A stretch of DNA of 64,000 nt. Origin: Azoarcus sp. L1K30. Lineage in GTDB: Bacteria; Pseudomonadota; Gammaproteobacteria; Burkholderiales; Rhodocyclaceae. The stretch spans positions 4,709,486 through 4,773,485 of the forward strand of contig NZ_JAGRRD010000001.1 in assembly GCF_018122735.1 (NCBI RefSeq). Reading direction: 5' to 3'. A model generated the notes under the pieces. That model was not told the DNA's origin. It did no database searches and was given only the letters and a program-made list of their open reading frames with translations. This document shows, piece by piece, positions 26,205-34,618 of the stretch. Made by a program: the position numbers and the translations under genes. How positions within the stretch are numbered: position 1 is the stretch's first letter; each line of letters opens with the position of its first letter.

Positions 26205-28085
26205 TTACTTCGCAGCAATCATTTTGGGCAGCTTGAAGACCCAGAACGAGCCACCCTGAGTGACTTGTTTGGTCAGGTCGGCCATATCACCACCCCACAG
26301 CGGTACCGCGCCGCCGTATCCGGACTGGATGCCGATATATTGTTCGCCGTCCATCTCCCAGGTGATCGGTACCGACACGACGCCGGAGCCGGTCTGGAAC
26401 TTCCACAGTTCGTCGCCGGTTTTTGCGTCGAGCGCCTTCACGTAGCCGTCCGATGTTCCCGAAAACAACAGGCCCCCAGCGGTGGTGAGCGTGCCGGCCC
26501 ACAACGGGAAAGTCTCCTTGTGTTCCCATACGATCTTGCCGGTCCTGGGGTCGATCGCGCGGAACACGCCCACGTGGTCGTCATGGAGTTTCTTGATGCG
26601 GAAGCCCTGGCCGAGATAGGCCGATCCCGCCTTGTAGGTAAGGTGTTCGGTCCAATAGTCCATCGCCCATTCGTTGGCGGGGATGTAGAACAGGCCGGTA
26701 TCTGGACTGTACGACATGGGCATCCAGTTCGTGCCGCCGAGGAACGGGGGGGAGACGAAGACTGAATCCCCCTTGTCAGCCCCTTCTTTGGGTTCGGGCG
26801 GGCGGTTACCCTTTTCAATGGGCTTGCCGGTCTTGAGGTCGAAGCCCGAGGCCCAGGTGATGCCGTCTACAAAAGGCCACGCGCCGATCAGGGACGTGGG
26901 TTTGTTGGGATAGCCGGCACCGTTGGCAAGTTTCTCCCTGTCGGTGACGAAGAAGAAGCCGTTGCGGTCAGCGTGAGCTGACGCTTTCACCGTCTTGCCG
27001 TTCTTCGGGTCCTTGTATTCGAACAGGACCACCGAGTTGTTGCCGGAGAAGTCCCACGCATCGTTCGGGGTGTGCTGAAAAAAGCCCTTCAGCTCGCCGG
27101 TGCTGGCATCCACGTAGGCCTGACCCGAGGTGAACAGGCTGTCCCAGTTACGTGGATCGTCGCCGGGGGCGGTGCGTTTCCAAGTGTTCCAGGGGGCGGG
27201 GTTGCCGGCACCGATCACCACCATATTGTTGTCGATGTCGAAGCTTGCGGTCTGCCACGGGGCGCCGCCGCCGTGGCTCCATGCTTCAACCTTGCCGGTT
27301 GCAGACGTCGGATCGTCGGGCCAGCTCGGTGCCTTGGGATCTCCGGTCGGGGTGCTGTCCTTGCCGTTAAGGCGGCCCATGTGCCCTTCCACCATCGGGC
27401 GCGCCCACACCTCTTCGCCAGTGTCCGGATCTCGCGCGAACAGCCAACCCACCACGCCGAACTCGTCGCCCGACGAGCCATGGACGAGCAACACGCGGCC
27501 GCTCTTCTGGTCCTTGATGACGAAGGGGGCACCGGTCATGGTGTAGCCCACTTTGTGGTCACCGAACTTCTTCTTCCAGACGACCTTGCCCGTATCCTTG
27601 TTCAGCGCCACGATGGCCGCATCCAGCGTGCCGAAGTAGACCTTGTCACCGTAGATCGCGGGGCCACGGTTGACCACGTCGCAGCAAGGGCGAATGTCCT
27701 CGGGCAGTCGGTACTGGTATTCCCACAGACGCTTGCCGGTCTTGGCATCGATCGCGAAGAAGCGCGAATAAGAGGCGGTGACATAGATCACGCCATCATG
27801 GACCAGCGCCTGAGCCTCCTGGCCGCGCTGTTTTTCGCCGCCGAAGGAGAAGCTCCAGGCCGGCACGAGATTGGCGACGGTCTTGGTGTTGATTTGCGTG
27901 AGGGGGCTGTGACGCTGCGCTTTGAGGCCGAGACCGTAGGACAGAACATCGGACGGGGTCTTGTCGTCGTTGGCAATGTCGTTCCAGGTGACATCGGTTG
28001 AGGCCGCGACGGGCATCGATAGCACCGCAGACAACGCAAGGGCGATGGACGTCGGCTTGAACGACGGGGTTTTCGGGATTTTCAT
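26205..28085 (-). CDS. pedE: PQQ-dependent ethanol dehydrogenase, calcium type (PedE/ExaA-like)
   Basis: 626 residues. GGAGC precedes the ATG at 28085, followed by a signal peptide (SIALALSAVLSMPVAA). Vicinal cysteines are C134-C135 (IRPCCDVVNRG). Catalytic D345 lies in NDAWDFSGNN, and residue +2 is S347 rather than Asp, as in calcium-dependent ExaA and PedE. The C-terminal [20 protein letters not shown] matches ExaA closely. It should oxidise short-chain alcohols in the periplasm and reduce the PedF-like cytochrome encoded two genes downstream. It is divergent from a sensor-kinase gene. I found no good sigma-54 site for it on the minus strand. Confidence 0.93.
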   Translation of the reverse strand: MKIPKTPSFKPTSIALALSAVLSMPVAASTDVTWNDIANDDKTPSDVLSYGLGLKAQRHSPLTQINTKTVANLVPAWSFSFGGEKQRGQEAQALVHDGVIYVTASYSRFFAIDAKTGKRLWEYQYRLPEDIRPCCDVVNRGPAIYGDKVYFGTLDAAIVALNKDTGKVVWKKKFGDHKVGYTMTGAPFVIKDQKSGRVLLVHGSSGDEFGVVGWLFARDPDTGEEVWARPMVEGHMGRLNGKDSTPTGDPKAPSWPDDPTSATGKVEAWSHGGGAPWQTASFDIDNNMVVIGAGNPAPWNTWKRTAPGDDPRNWDSLFTSGQAYVDASTGELKGFFQHTPNDAWDFSGNNSVVLFEYKDPKNGKTVKASAHADRNGFFFVTDREKLANGAGYPNKPTSLIGAWPFVDGITWASGFDLKTGKPIEKGNRPPEPKEGADKGDSVFVSPPFLGGTNWMPMSYSPDTGLFYIPANEWAMDYWTEHLTYKAGSAYLGQGFRIKKLHDDHVGVFRAIDPRTGKIVWEHKETFPLWAGTLTTAGGLLFSGTSDGYVKALDAKTGDELWKFQTGSGVVSVPITWEMDGEQYIGIQSGYGGAVPLWGGDMADLTKQVTQGGSFWVFKLPKMIAAK

Positions 28086-28212
28086 TGTTTGCTCCTGGCC
28101 TCCTGGTTTGATTTCCTCCGAGTCCGAAGGGCTCACAGAGCCACGTTCGGATGGCAGGGTCAGTATCAGAGGCGCCACGCAGGCCCGTCGCGGGAGCTCG
28201 GACTCCGGAAGC

Positions 28213-28227
28213 CGGGAATATTTCCCG
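28213..28227. promoter_or_regulatory. Palindrome in the dehydrogenase/kinase divergent region
   Basis: CGGGAA-TAT-TTCCCG, arms of 6 bp, is placed 14 bases before the sigma-54-type element at 28241 and 128 bases before the dehydrogenase ATG on the other strand. It is a candidate operator for either gene. Confidence 0.4.
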
Positions 28228-28240
28228 ACGTCTTCGGGCG

Positions 28241-28255
28241 TGGCATGCAGCTTGC
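28241..28255 (+). promoter_or_regulatory. Sigma-54-type -24/-12 promoter for the second two-component system
   Basis: TGGCATGCAGCTTGC (followed by A) has GG-N10-GC spacing and is identical over 15 bases to the site at 22938-22952. It leaves a leader of about 25 bases before the GTG start at 28292. Confidence 0.65.
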
Positions 28256-28291
28256 ATTGGACCGCACTATTGGTGGCTATTGGAGCATGTG

Positions 28292-29626
28292 GTGGATCTG
28301 CGGGTGCGTTTGCTTGCCTTTCTGTCGGCCGCGTCGCTGGCCTTGTTGCTTGCCGCATGTCTTGTCACGGCATCCAGTCTGCGTGCCGACGTCGCGGAAG
28401 AACTGTCCGCATCTTCTCGTCTGGTTGAGCTGATGCTCCGCCTCAACTCGGTAGGAGAGCGGGGAAGCGAGCCAATTGCAGCATTGGTCGAAGGCGGGCG
28501 TCTTCGTCATGTTCAGGTGGTGCTCGGTCGTTCAGATTTGGAGCAACCGTTCCCTTCCGTGACACTTTCCGGGCCTGCCGGTTGGGCGTACCGGCTGGCT
28601 GTTGGCGCTCATGCAGCGCCTGAAATACACCGGGTTGACGTGGGCGGGGGAGAAGCCGTGTTCATCCGCGCGGATCCGCGCAACGAGATCGAGGAAATCA
28701 TGGCTGACGGTACGCGGATCCTGTCGGTACTGCTGCTCTTCTCGATGGGTTCCATTCTGGCCGCCTGGTTTGCCACCGACAGGGCGCTGCGCCCGGTGCG
28801 CGCGCTGGAGGACGGGTTGGCGATGCTGGCACGTGGTGAGTCACGTCCAGTGCTGCCCCGATTCGAACTCAAGGAGTTCAGCCGCATCGCGGCGTCAATC
28901 GAGGAGCTTGCGGACGCGCTCGTCCACTCGCGCGCAAATGAACGAAGGCTTGGTCGCTGCATCATGGCCCTGCAGGAGGCGGAACGATGTGAACTGGCAC
29001 GCGAGTTGCACGATGAGTTTGGTCAATCCCTGACGGCAATCGGCGCTGCAGCTGCTTTTGTCGAGATGCACTCGACAACGGCCGATCCGAAAATTCTCGC
29101 CGAGTGTGCGCGTGATATTCGCGCCGAGTCGGGGCGGATGTCGACGCATGTGCGTGGTCTGCTGCGTGAGCTTCGCCCGCATGGGCTTGAAGGGCTTGGT
29201 CTGCGTGAAGGGGTGCGCGAGTTGATCGATGCGTGGCGTCAGCGCTCGACCGGGATTGCGGTCGACGTGACATTGCCGGCGGCCTTCCCGCAACTGGGTG
29301 CGGATGCCGGCCTCGCGCTTTATCGGACCGTGCAGGAGGCGCTCACGAATGTAGTGCGTCACGCGGGTGCGAACAGGGTTCGCGTCGGAATCGAAGTCGA
29401 AGCGGAGATTCTGGTGCTGACAGTAGAGGATGACGGCAGGGGACGTGCGGCGGAAGTACTGCACAACGCACGAGGCGGGATACTGGGGATGCGAGAGCGG
29501 GCCGAGATGGTCGGTGGGACGTTGCGGATCGGTGACTCGTCTCTCGGGGGACTGGGCATCAGCCTCGGTTTGCCACTCAACAAGACTGGAGACAACAAGG
29601 ATGATCAGGATTCTCCTGCTGGATGA
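28292..29626 (+). CDS. Sensor histidine kinase, NarX/UhpB type
   Basis: About 444 residues from a GTG at 28292, preceded by GGAG at 28282-28285; the frame is open further upstream but would run through the promoter. Helices at about 5-27 and 150-170 flank a sensor region of about 120 residues. A HAMP-like linker is followed by HisKA_3 with H240 in CELARELHDEFGQS, then HATPase (NVVRHAGANRVRV, EDDGRG, GGILGMRERAEMVGG). It overlaps the regulator gene by 26 bases. Placed beside the calcium-type dehydrogenase, it probably senses alcohol oxidation status, as related systems do in Pseudomonas. Confidence 0.88.
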   Translation: MDLRVRLLAFLSAASLALLLAACLVTASSLRADVAEELSASSRLVELMLRLNSVGERGSEPIAALVEGGRLRHVQVVLGRSDLEQPFPSVTLSGPAGWAYRLAVGAHAAPEIHRVDVGGGEAVFIRADPRNEIEEIMADGTRILSVLLLFSMGSILAAWFATDRALRPVRALEDGLAMLARGESRPVLPRFELKEFSRIAASIEELADALVHSRANERRLGRCIMALQEAERCELARELHDEFGQSLTAIGAAAAFVEMHSTTADPKILAECARDIRAESGRMSTHVRGLLRELRPHGLEGLGLREGVRELIDAWRQRSTGIAVDVTLPAAFPQLGADAGLALYRTVQEALTNVVRHAGANRVRVGIEVEAEILVLTVEDDGRGRAAEVLHNARGGILGMRERAEMVGGTLRIGDSSLGGLGISLGLPLNKTGDNKDDQDSPAG

Positions 29627-30248
29627 TCACGCCGTGGTCAGAACGGGCTACCGCCGGTTGATTGATGCCGAGGACGGTCTGCAGGTCGTTGCGGAGGCCG
29701 CAACCGCAGACGAGGCGTACTGCTGTGTGCAGCAGGGCGGAATCGACGTGGCGGTGGTCGATCTGAGCCTGCGCAAAGGTAGCGGTGTCGAGGCCATACG
29801 GCGGATGCTGTCGCGCGACCCCAGTCTCAAAGTGCTTGTGTTGTCAATGCATGACAACGCCGGTTTCGTGACCCAGGCGATGCGGGCCGGTGCATTGGGG
29901 TACCTGACCAAAAGCAGTGAGCCGGCCGAGATGCTCAGTGCGATCCGGATGGTTGCCAAGGGCCGTCGAATCCTGTCGGCGGACATCGCACAGGTGCTTG
30001 CTTCTGCCACCCTGGATGGAGATCAGCTGCTGAACCGGCTCACTCCGCGCGAATTCGAGGTGTTGCGAATGGCCGCGACCGGCGAGCCTGCGAGTTTGAT
30101 TGCCGACCAGATGCATCTCAGTCACAAGACCATACTCAATCACCTGTCTGCGATTCGGCAGAAGCTTGATGCGGAGAACGATTTCAAGCTGTTCCGTGTT
30201 GCTGCCCGCCACGGACTGGTGGATTTCGCCGTCGAGGCCTATTGTTAG
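29601..30248 (+). CDS. NarL/LuxR-type response regulator
   Basis: 215 residues. Receiver with LLDDH pocket, D54 in VAVVDLSLRKGSG and K in GYLTKSSE; C-terminal LuxR helix-turn-helix (LTPREFEVLRMAATGEPASLI, LSHKTILNHLSAIRQKL). It starts inside the kinase gene, the usual coupled arrangement. The likely targets are the adjacent dehydrogenase and cytochrome genes. NarL-type regulators work with the housekeeping sigma factor, so it is not the activator of the sigma-54-type promoters here. Confidence 0.9.
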   Translation: MIRILLLDDHAVVRTGYRRLIDAEDGLQVVAEAATADEAYCCVQQGGIDVAVVDLSLRKGSGVEAIRRMLSRDPSLKVLVLSMHDNAGFVTQAMRAGALGYLTKSSEPAEMLSAIRMVAKGRRILSADIAQVLASATLDGDQLLNRLTPREFEVLRMAATGEPASLIADQMHLSHKTILNHLSAIRQKLDAENDFKLFRVAARHGLVDFAVEAYC

Positions 30249-30323
30249 CCGATTCGCCGTCATCGCGTAGCACCACGTTCTCTTAAGTTCCATTTCCAAA
30301 CACAATCCTAAATAAGGAGCTCC

Positions 30324-30710
30324 ATGATGATAATCGTTAGATCAGTTGCGGCAGTTGCAATGTTCGCTACGGTTGCCGGCGCATATGCCGCTGACCCCTT
30401 GGCCGATGCCGAGATGACCAAGCTTGCGTCGGTGAGCGGGTGCCTGACCTGTCACAGCATCGAATCCGGCAAGCCCGGCCCGAACGGCATGGCCCCAATC
30501 GGGCCGGCGTGGCAGGACGTGGGCAAGCAGTATGCAGGCAAACCCGGCGCAGGCGAATTCCTGACGCGCATCGTGCTCGAAGGCTCGAGTCCGTACAGCA
30601 GCCACTGGAAGGGAAAGGTCAGCGGTCTGTCGATGCCGCCCAACGCAGTGGCGATTACAGAAGGCAACGCGCGCCGCCTGGTCGACTGGATTCTTGCGCT
30701 GGGTAAATGA
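30324..30710 (+). CDS. Class I cytochrome c
   Basis: 128 residues with an AAGGAGC ribosome site at 30314 and a signal peptide (AAVAMFATVAGAYA). Haem motif C40-LT-C43-H44 in SGCLTCHSIE and likely axial M104 in GLSMPPNAV. It resembles cytochromes c551/c552, which shuttle electrons in the periplasm. Its position after the two-component system and near the PQQ dehydrogenases suggests it takes electrons from the PedF-like cytochrome or a dehydrogenase to a terminal oxidase; this is inferred. It ends before a very strong hairpin. Confidence 0.88.
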   Translation: MMIIVRSVAAVAMFATVAGAYAADPLADAEMTKLASVSGCLTCHSIESGKPGPNGMAPIGPAWQDVGKQYAGKPGAGEFLTRIVLEGSSPYSSHWKGKVSGLSMPPNAVAITEGNARRLVDWILALGK

Positions 30711-30795
30711 CTCGGCTCGCATGTCCATGCGCAGACCGTACTCGTGGTCTCGCACGGATGGCATCGTTGCAAGCGGGCGTCTGCGCCCGCGAGCG

Positions 30796-30848
30796 GAATG
30801 GAAACAGGCCCTGACTTTGCACGCGCAAAGCAGGGCCTGTTTCCATTC
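30796..30848. terminator. Long bidirectional terminator hairpin
   Basis: A stem of about 24 bp with one bulged A (30796-30820 with 30825-30848) around a 4-base loop. It lies between the convergent cytochrome c and CBS genes, 9 bases from the CBS stop. Both ends carry A/T-rich flanks suitable for termination in either direction. Confidence 0.85.
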
Positions 30849-30856
30849 TTCGTGGT

Positions 30857-31291
30857 TCAGAGGATCACGGTGATCTCTTCGCGCCGGATCAGCTCTTCGC
30901 CGAAGGCCGTGGCGTCCAGTCCCAGCGCGTCGCGCGCCGTCACGATGCCTACAGGCCGTCCATCGGGCGCAACGACCGGAAGGTGACGGAACCCGCCTTC
31001 GTACATCATGTGGAGCGCATGACCGAAGGGATGGTGTTCGCCGATGGTCTGCGGGTTGTGGGTCAGGACGGCGCCGACTGGCGTCAGGTCGGCGTCGAGC
31101 CCGGCCGCCAGTACGCGGAAGGTGGCGTCGCGCTCGGTAAAGATGCCCGTAAGCACGCCATGCTCCGTCACCAGCGCGGCGCTCTCATTGTGCTGAAGCA
31201 TCAGGCGGGTGACATCGCGCACTGGCATGTCGATCGATACACAGACGAATTTGCGGTCGTTGATGACGTGGTGGATGGGGCGGCTCGGCAT
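30857..31291 (-). CDS. CBS-domain pair protein
   Basis: 144 residues made almost entirely of two CBS motifs (residues about 8-62: RDVTRLMLQHNESAALVTEH and GIFTERDATFR; 78-135: ALHMMYEGGFRHLPVVAPDG and GIVTARDALG). CBS pairs bind AMP, ATP or SAM-type ligands and act as energy sensors, here without an attached effector domain. GGAGA precedes the start by six bases. It is convergent with the cytochrome c gene and separated from the TRAP operon by a long intergenic region. Confidence 0.87.
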   Translation of the reverse strand: MPSRPIHHVINDRKFVCVSIDMPVRDVTRLMLQHNESAALVTEHGVLTGIFTERDATFRVLAAGLDADLTPVGAVLTHNPQTIGEHHPFGHALHMMYEGGFRHLPVVAPDGRPVGIVTARDALGLDATAFGEELIRREEITVIL

Positions 31292-31733
31292 GATCTGTCT
31301 CCTGTGCTTGTTGTGGGTCGTGCGTAACGCGATTCGTCACAACGGGTACGGCCCCGGGAATCGTGCGGTGAAGATCATGGCGAGGTCGGCGGGGGCTGCA
31401 GCTCTTGTGTGACATCACGGCGATAGACAAGCTTCAATCATGCCAGGATCGATGCTTGACGAAAGTAAATGTCAAGGCTCTGATTTGTCTCGGAATAGTC
31501 CATTGTGCTGTGCGTCATGGTCGGCTCGAAGGCGGAAAGTCACGAACCGAAAAGGTGCGGAAGGAGGATTCCCGCACGGTCGTGGTGCGGTCTTATCACC
31601 ATGTTTTTATTATGGTTTTTAGTTTTTGGCATGGGTTGTTTCGCAGCGCCGAAAAGATGGGCAGCACCTGTGGACATGAAAGTTTAGCCCTGATATTTTG
31701 ATGGTTAAATCAACTTTTCGGCAGAGGGCTCGC
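31292..31733. other. AT-rich regulatory region before the TRAP operon
   Basis: 442 bases without a convincing gene. It contains inverted repeats CTTGAC-N10-GTCAAG (31455-31476) and GTGCGG...CCGCAC (about 31555-31577), the latter followed by GGTGCGG...CACC. The stretch 31590-31700 is strongly AT-rich. It probably holds the TRAP promoter and operators, but I cannot name the regulator. Confidence 0.45.
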
Positions 31734-32255
31734 ATGACCATTGAGCAATCATCTCCATCATTTCGGTCGCCGGCGAACCTTCTCTACCATGCATTGATGT
31801 CGGGGTGCGGGCTCATTGCCGCACTGCTCTTTGGTGCGATGGGTTTGCTCGTCTGTGCTGACGTGTTCATGCGCAACCTCGGTCTCGGTTCCCTGCCGTG
31901 GAGCGTCGAGGTCACCGAGTACATGCTGATGCTTGCCACCTTTGTTGCCGCACCGTGGCTGCTCTACGTCGGCGACCACATCCGTATCGACATCCTGTTG
32001 CGGGCCTCATCGGCCCGGGGTCGGTGGCGGCTTGAGCTGCTGACCGATTGTTTGGGTTTGCTGATCTGCGCCGTGCTCGCGTGGCAGTGCGTGGTGGTGG
32101 CGATCGACTCGGCACAGCAGGACAGCATGGTGTTCAAGGTACTGATATTTCCCGAGTGGTGGCTCAACCTGCCGATGGGTTTTGCCTTTGTCCTTCTGAC
32201 ATTCGAGTTCGCACGCAGAGTGTATGCGGTGGTACGTCACCGCGGAGGACGTTGA
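31734..32255 (+). CDS. TRAP transporter small permease (DctQ type)
   Basis: 173 residues from the ATG at 31734, which follows AGAGGG; ATG 31698 would add 12 residues. Four hydrophobic helices with the DctQ pattern (VFMRNLGLGSLPWSVEVTEYML, AAPWLLYVGDHIRIDILL). It forms the membrane unit with the DctM protein encoded one base downstream of its stop and drives sodium-coupled import of an organic acid. Confidence 0.88.
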   Translation: MTIEQSSPSFRSPANLLYHALMSGCGLIAALLFGAMGLLVCADVFMRNLGLGSLPWSVEVTEYMLMLATFVAAPWLLYVGDHIRIDILLRASSARGRWRLELLTDCLGLLICAVLAWQCVVVAIDSAQQDSMVFKVLIFPEWWLNLPMGFAFVLLTFEFARRVYAVVRHRGGR

Positions 32256-32256
32256 G

Positions 32257-33576
32257 ATGGAGTGGCAGTCTGCACTCTTGCTAATGCTGGGCGTCCTGTT
32301 TGCGCTGATGCTCATCGGAGTGCCCGTCGCATTCGGGTTCCTTGGCGTCAACCTGCTTGGCGCCTGGATCTTTCTTGGCGGCGAGGCGGGACTCGGACAG
32401 TTGGTGCGTAATTCTGTGGGGTCGATCAGCAGCTTTTCGCTGACTCCGATCCCGCTCTTCGTACTGATGGGTGAGGTGTTGTTTCATAGCGGTCTGGCCT
32501 ACCGCGCGATCGAGGCCATCGAGCGTCTGATCACCCGCTTGCCTGGGCGCCTGTCGGTCGTTGCAGTGTTGGGAGGAACGACTTTCGCGTCCCTGTCGGG
32601 GTCGACCATAGCCAATACGGCAATGATGGGCGGCACCTTGTTGCCGGAAATGCTGCGACGAGGCTACCACCCGACGCTGGCCATGGGGCCGATCATGGCG
32701 GTGGGCGGCATTGCAATGTTGATTCCACCATCGGCGCTGGCGGTGATGCTTGGTAGTCTGGCCGGCATCTCCATCGGGCAACTGCTGATTGGCGGCATCC
32801 TGCCCGGCTTGGTGATGTCGGCCGGCTTTCTCGGCTACGTGATCCTGCGCTGTCGTGCACACCCGGAGCTCGCGCCCGTCGATGCATTGGAAGGTGCGGA
32901 AATCGCAGGTTGGGCACGCTGGTGGCCTTTCCTGCGCGACGTGGTTCCGTTGTTGGGTATTTTCGTCGCGGTGGTGGGAAGCATGCTTGCCGGATGGGCG
33001 TCGCCGACCGAGTCGGCGGCAATCGGTGCCATGGCTTCAGTGTTCGCGACGATGGCATATCGCGTATTGACGCTACGTGCGCTGTCGAGAGCGCTAATGG
33101 AAACCGCGCGCATTTCGGTCATCATCCTTTTCGTGCTTGTGGCCTCCACCACCTTCTCGCAGTTGCTCAGCTTCTCGGGTGCGACGTCAGGGTTGCTCGG
33201 GCTGGTCTCCGAACTCGAGCTGTCGCCGGTGATGCTGGTCCTTGGCATGCTGCTTCTGTTGCTGATCCTTGGCTGCGTCATTGATCAGGTCAGCATGATG
33301 ATGATCACGCTCCCTTTTTTTATGCCTCTGGCAAGCGCGGCCGGCATCGACCCGGTGTGGCTCGGGGTGATGATGCTGATCGCGATGGAGATGGGGTTGC
33401 TTACACCGCCGTTCGGCTTGCTGTTGATGGTCATGCAGAGTGTTGCACCCGCGCATATCCGCCTGCCGCAGATCTATGCCGCAGCGACCCCTTTCCTTGT
33501 TATCGAGTTGATTGTCCTCAGTTTGATTTTTGCTCTCCCAAGTCTGGCAGTTGGCCTGCCGCGCTTGATGAGCTGA
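32257..33576 (+). CDS. TRAP transporter large permease (DctM type)
   Basis: 439 residues with about 12 helices. DctM landmarks are present: SLTPIPLFVLMGEVLFHSG, LSGSTIANTAMMGGTLLPEM, IPPSALAVMLGSLAGISIG and LITPPFGLLLMV-like LLTPPFGLLLMVMQ. GGAGG lies 8 bases before the ATG at 32257. It is the transport channel of the TRAP system with the neighbouring DctQ and DctP. Confidence 0.93.
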   Translation: MEWQSALLLMLGVLFALMLIGVPVAFGFLGVNLLGAWIFLGGEAGLGQLVRNSVGSISSFSLTPIPLFVLMGEVLFHSGLAYRAIEAIERLITRLPGRLSVVAVLGGTTFASLSGSTIANTAMMGGTLLPEMLRRGYHPTLAMGPIMAVGGIAMLIPPSALAVMLGSLAGISIGQLLIGGILPGLVMSAGFLGYVILRCRAHPELAPVDALEGAEIAGWARWWPFLRDVVPLLGIFVAVVGSMLAGWASPTESAAIGAMASVFATMAYRVLTLRALSRALMETARISVIILFVLVASTTFSQLLSFSGATSGLLGLVSELELSPVMLVLGMLLLLLILGCVIDQVSMMMITLPFFMPLASAAGIDPVWLGVMMLIAMEMGLLTPPFGLLLMVMQSVAPAHIRLPQIYAAATPFLVIELIVLSLIFALPSLAVGLPRLMS

Positions 33577-33617
33577 CCGTTTCTAACCCGATTGCACTAC
33601 CCCCTCGGAGATTCGCT

Positions 33618-34589
33618 ATGCAGAAGAGAACCGGAGTATTCGTAGCGAGCGTGCTGTTCTCGCTGGTCGCAACGTCCGCCCAAGGGGCGGAGATCACGCT
33701 AAGAGCGATTAGTGCTTTTGGCAAGGACACCTTTTTCTCGCAACGCTTTAACGCTTTTGTCGAAAAGGTTAACGCCGAGGGCAAGGGCATCATGCAGATC
33801 CGGGTAATTGGCGGCCCCGAGTCGATGCCGCCATTTGAGGTCGGAAACGCGGTGCGTGCCGGGGTTGTGGACTTTGCAAACAGCACTGGCGTGTTCCATG
33901 CCAACATGGTGCCCGAGGCACTGGCGATGACGCTCGCCGAGAAGCCAATGGCGGAGATTCGAGCCAATGGCGGGTACGCGCTGCTGGATGGCATTCACCG
34001 TCAGAAGGCGAACATGGTCTGGCTGGCACGCGTGTCGGACGGGTTGGATTACCACATCTACACGACGAAGAAGCCTGAGGGCAGCGACTTCTCAGGCTTC
34101 AAGTTGCGCAGCGTACCGGTTTATCGCGCATTCTTTCAGTCGATAGGAGCGGCGCCGCTACAGGTGCCACCCGGCGAGGTATATACGGCACTTGAACGTG
34201 GCGTGGTCGATGGTTACGGGTGGCCTTCGGTCGGGATGTTCGATCTTGGCTGGCAGGAGAAGACCAAGTATCGGGTGGAGCCCGGCTTTTACAACGTCGA
34301 AGTCAGTTTTTTCATGAATCAGAACACCTGGAAGAAGCTCGATGCTACGCAGCGTGCCTTCCTTGACAAGCAGGTTGCCTGGGTGGAGTCGCAGAACGCG
34401 AAGGATCTGGCGATTGCAACAGATGAAAAGACAAGACAGGCAAAGGCTGGCATCAAGACCTTTGCGCTGCCAGAGAGCCAGGTCAATCTCTTCCGGGCAA
34501 AGGCCTATGAGGCTGGCTGGGCCGGGATCGAACAGGCCAGTCCGCAGAACGCGCAGAAGCTCAAAGCTCTTTTCAGCAACGGCCGCTGA
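33618..34589 (+). CDS. TRAP transporter solute-binding protein (DctP type)
   Basis: 323 residues with signal peptide (VFVASVLFSLVATSAQGA). The DctP fold is recognisable from FSQRFNAFVEKVNAEGKG, DFSGFKLRSVPVYRAFFQ (with the substrate-binding Arg region) and ALERGVVDGYGWPSVGM. It binds the substrate in the periplasm and delivers it to DctQM. The ligand is not predictable with confidence; carboxylates such as C4-dicarboxylates or 2-oxo acids are usual for the family. It lies 41 bases after DctM. Confidence 0.9.
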   Translation: MQKRTGVFVASVLFSLVATSAQGAEITLRAISAFGKDTFFSQRFNAFVEKVNAEGKGIMQIRVIGGPESMPPFEVGNAVRAGVVDFANSTGVFHANMVPEALAMTLAEKPMAEIRANGGYALLDGIHRQKANMVWLARVSDGLDYHIYTTKKPEGSDFSGFKLRSVPVYRAFFQSIGAAPLQVPPGEVYTALERGVVDGYGWPSVGMFDLGWQEKTKYRVEPGFYNVEVSFFMNQNTWKKLDATQRAFLDKQVAWVESQNAKDLAIATDEKTRQAKAGIKTFALPESQVNLFRAKAYEAGWAGIEQASPQNAQKLKALFSNGR

Positions 34590-34618
34590 CGGCCCGCCAG
34601 GTCTTCAGCATGGCCCGT

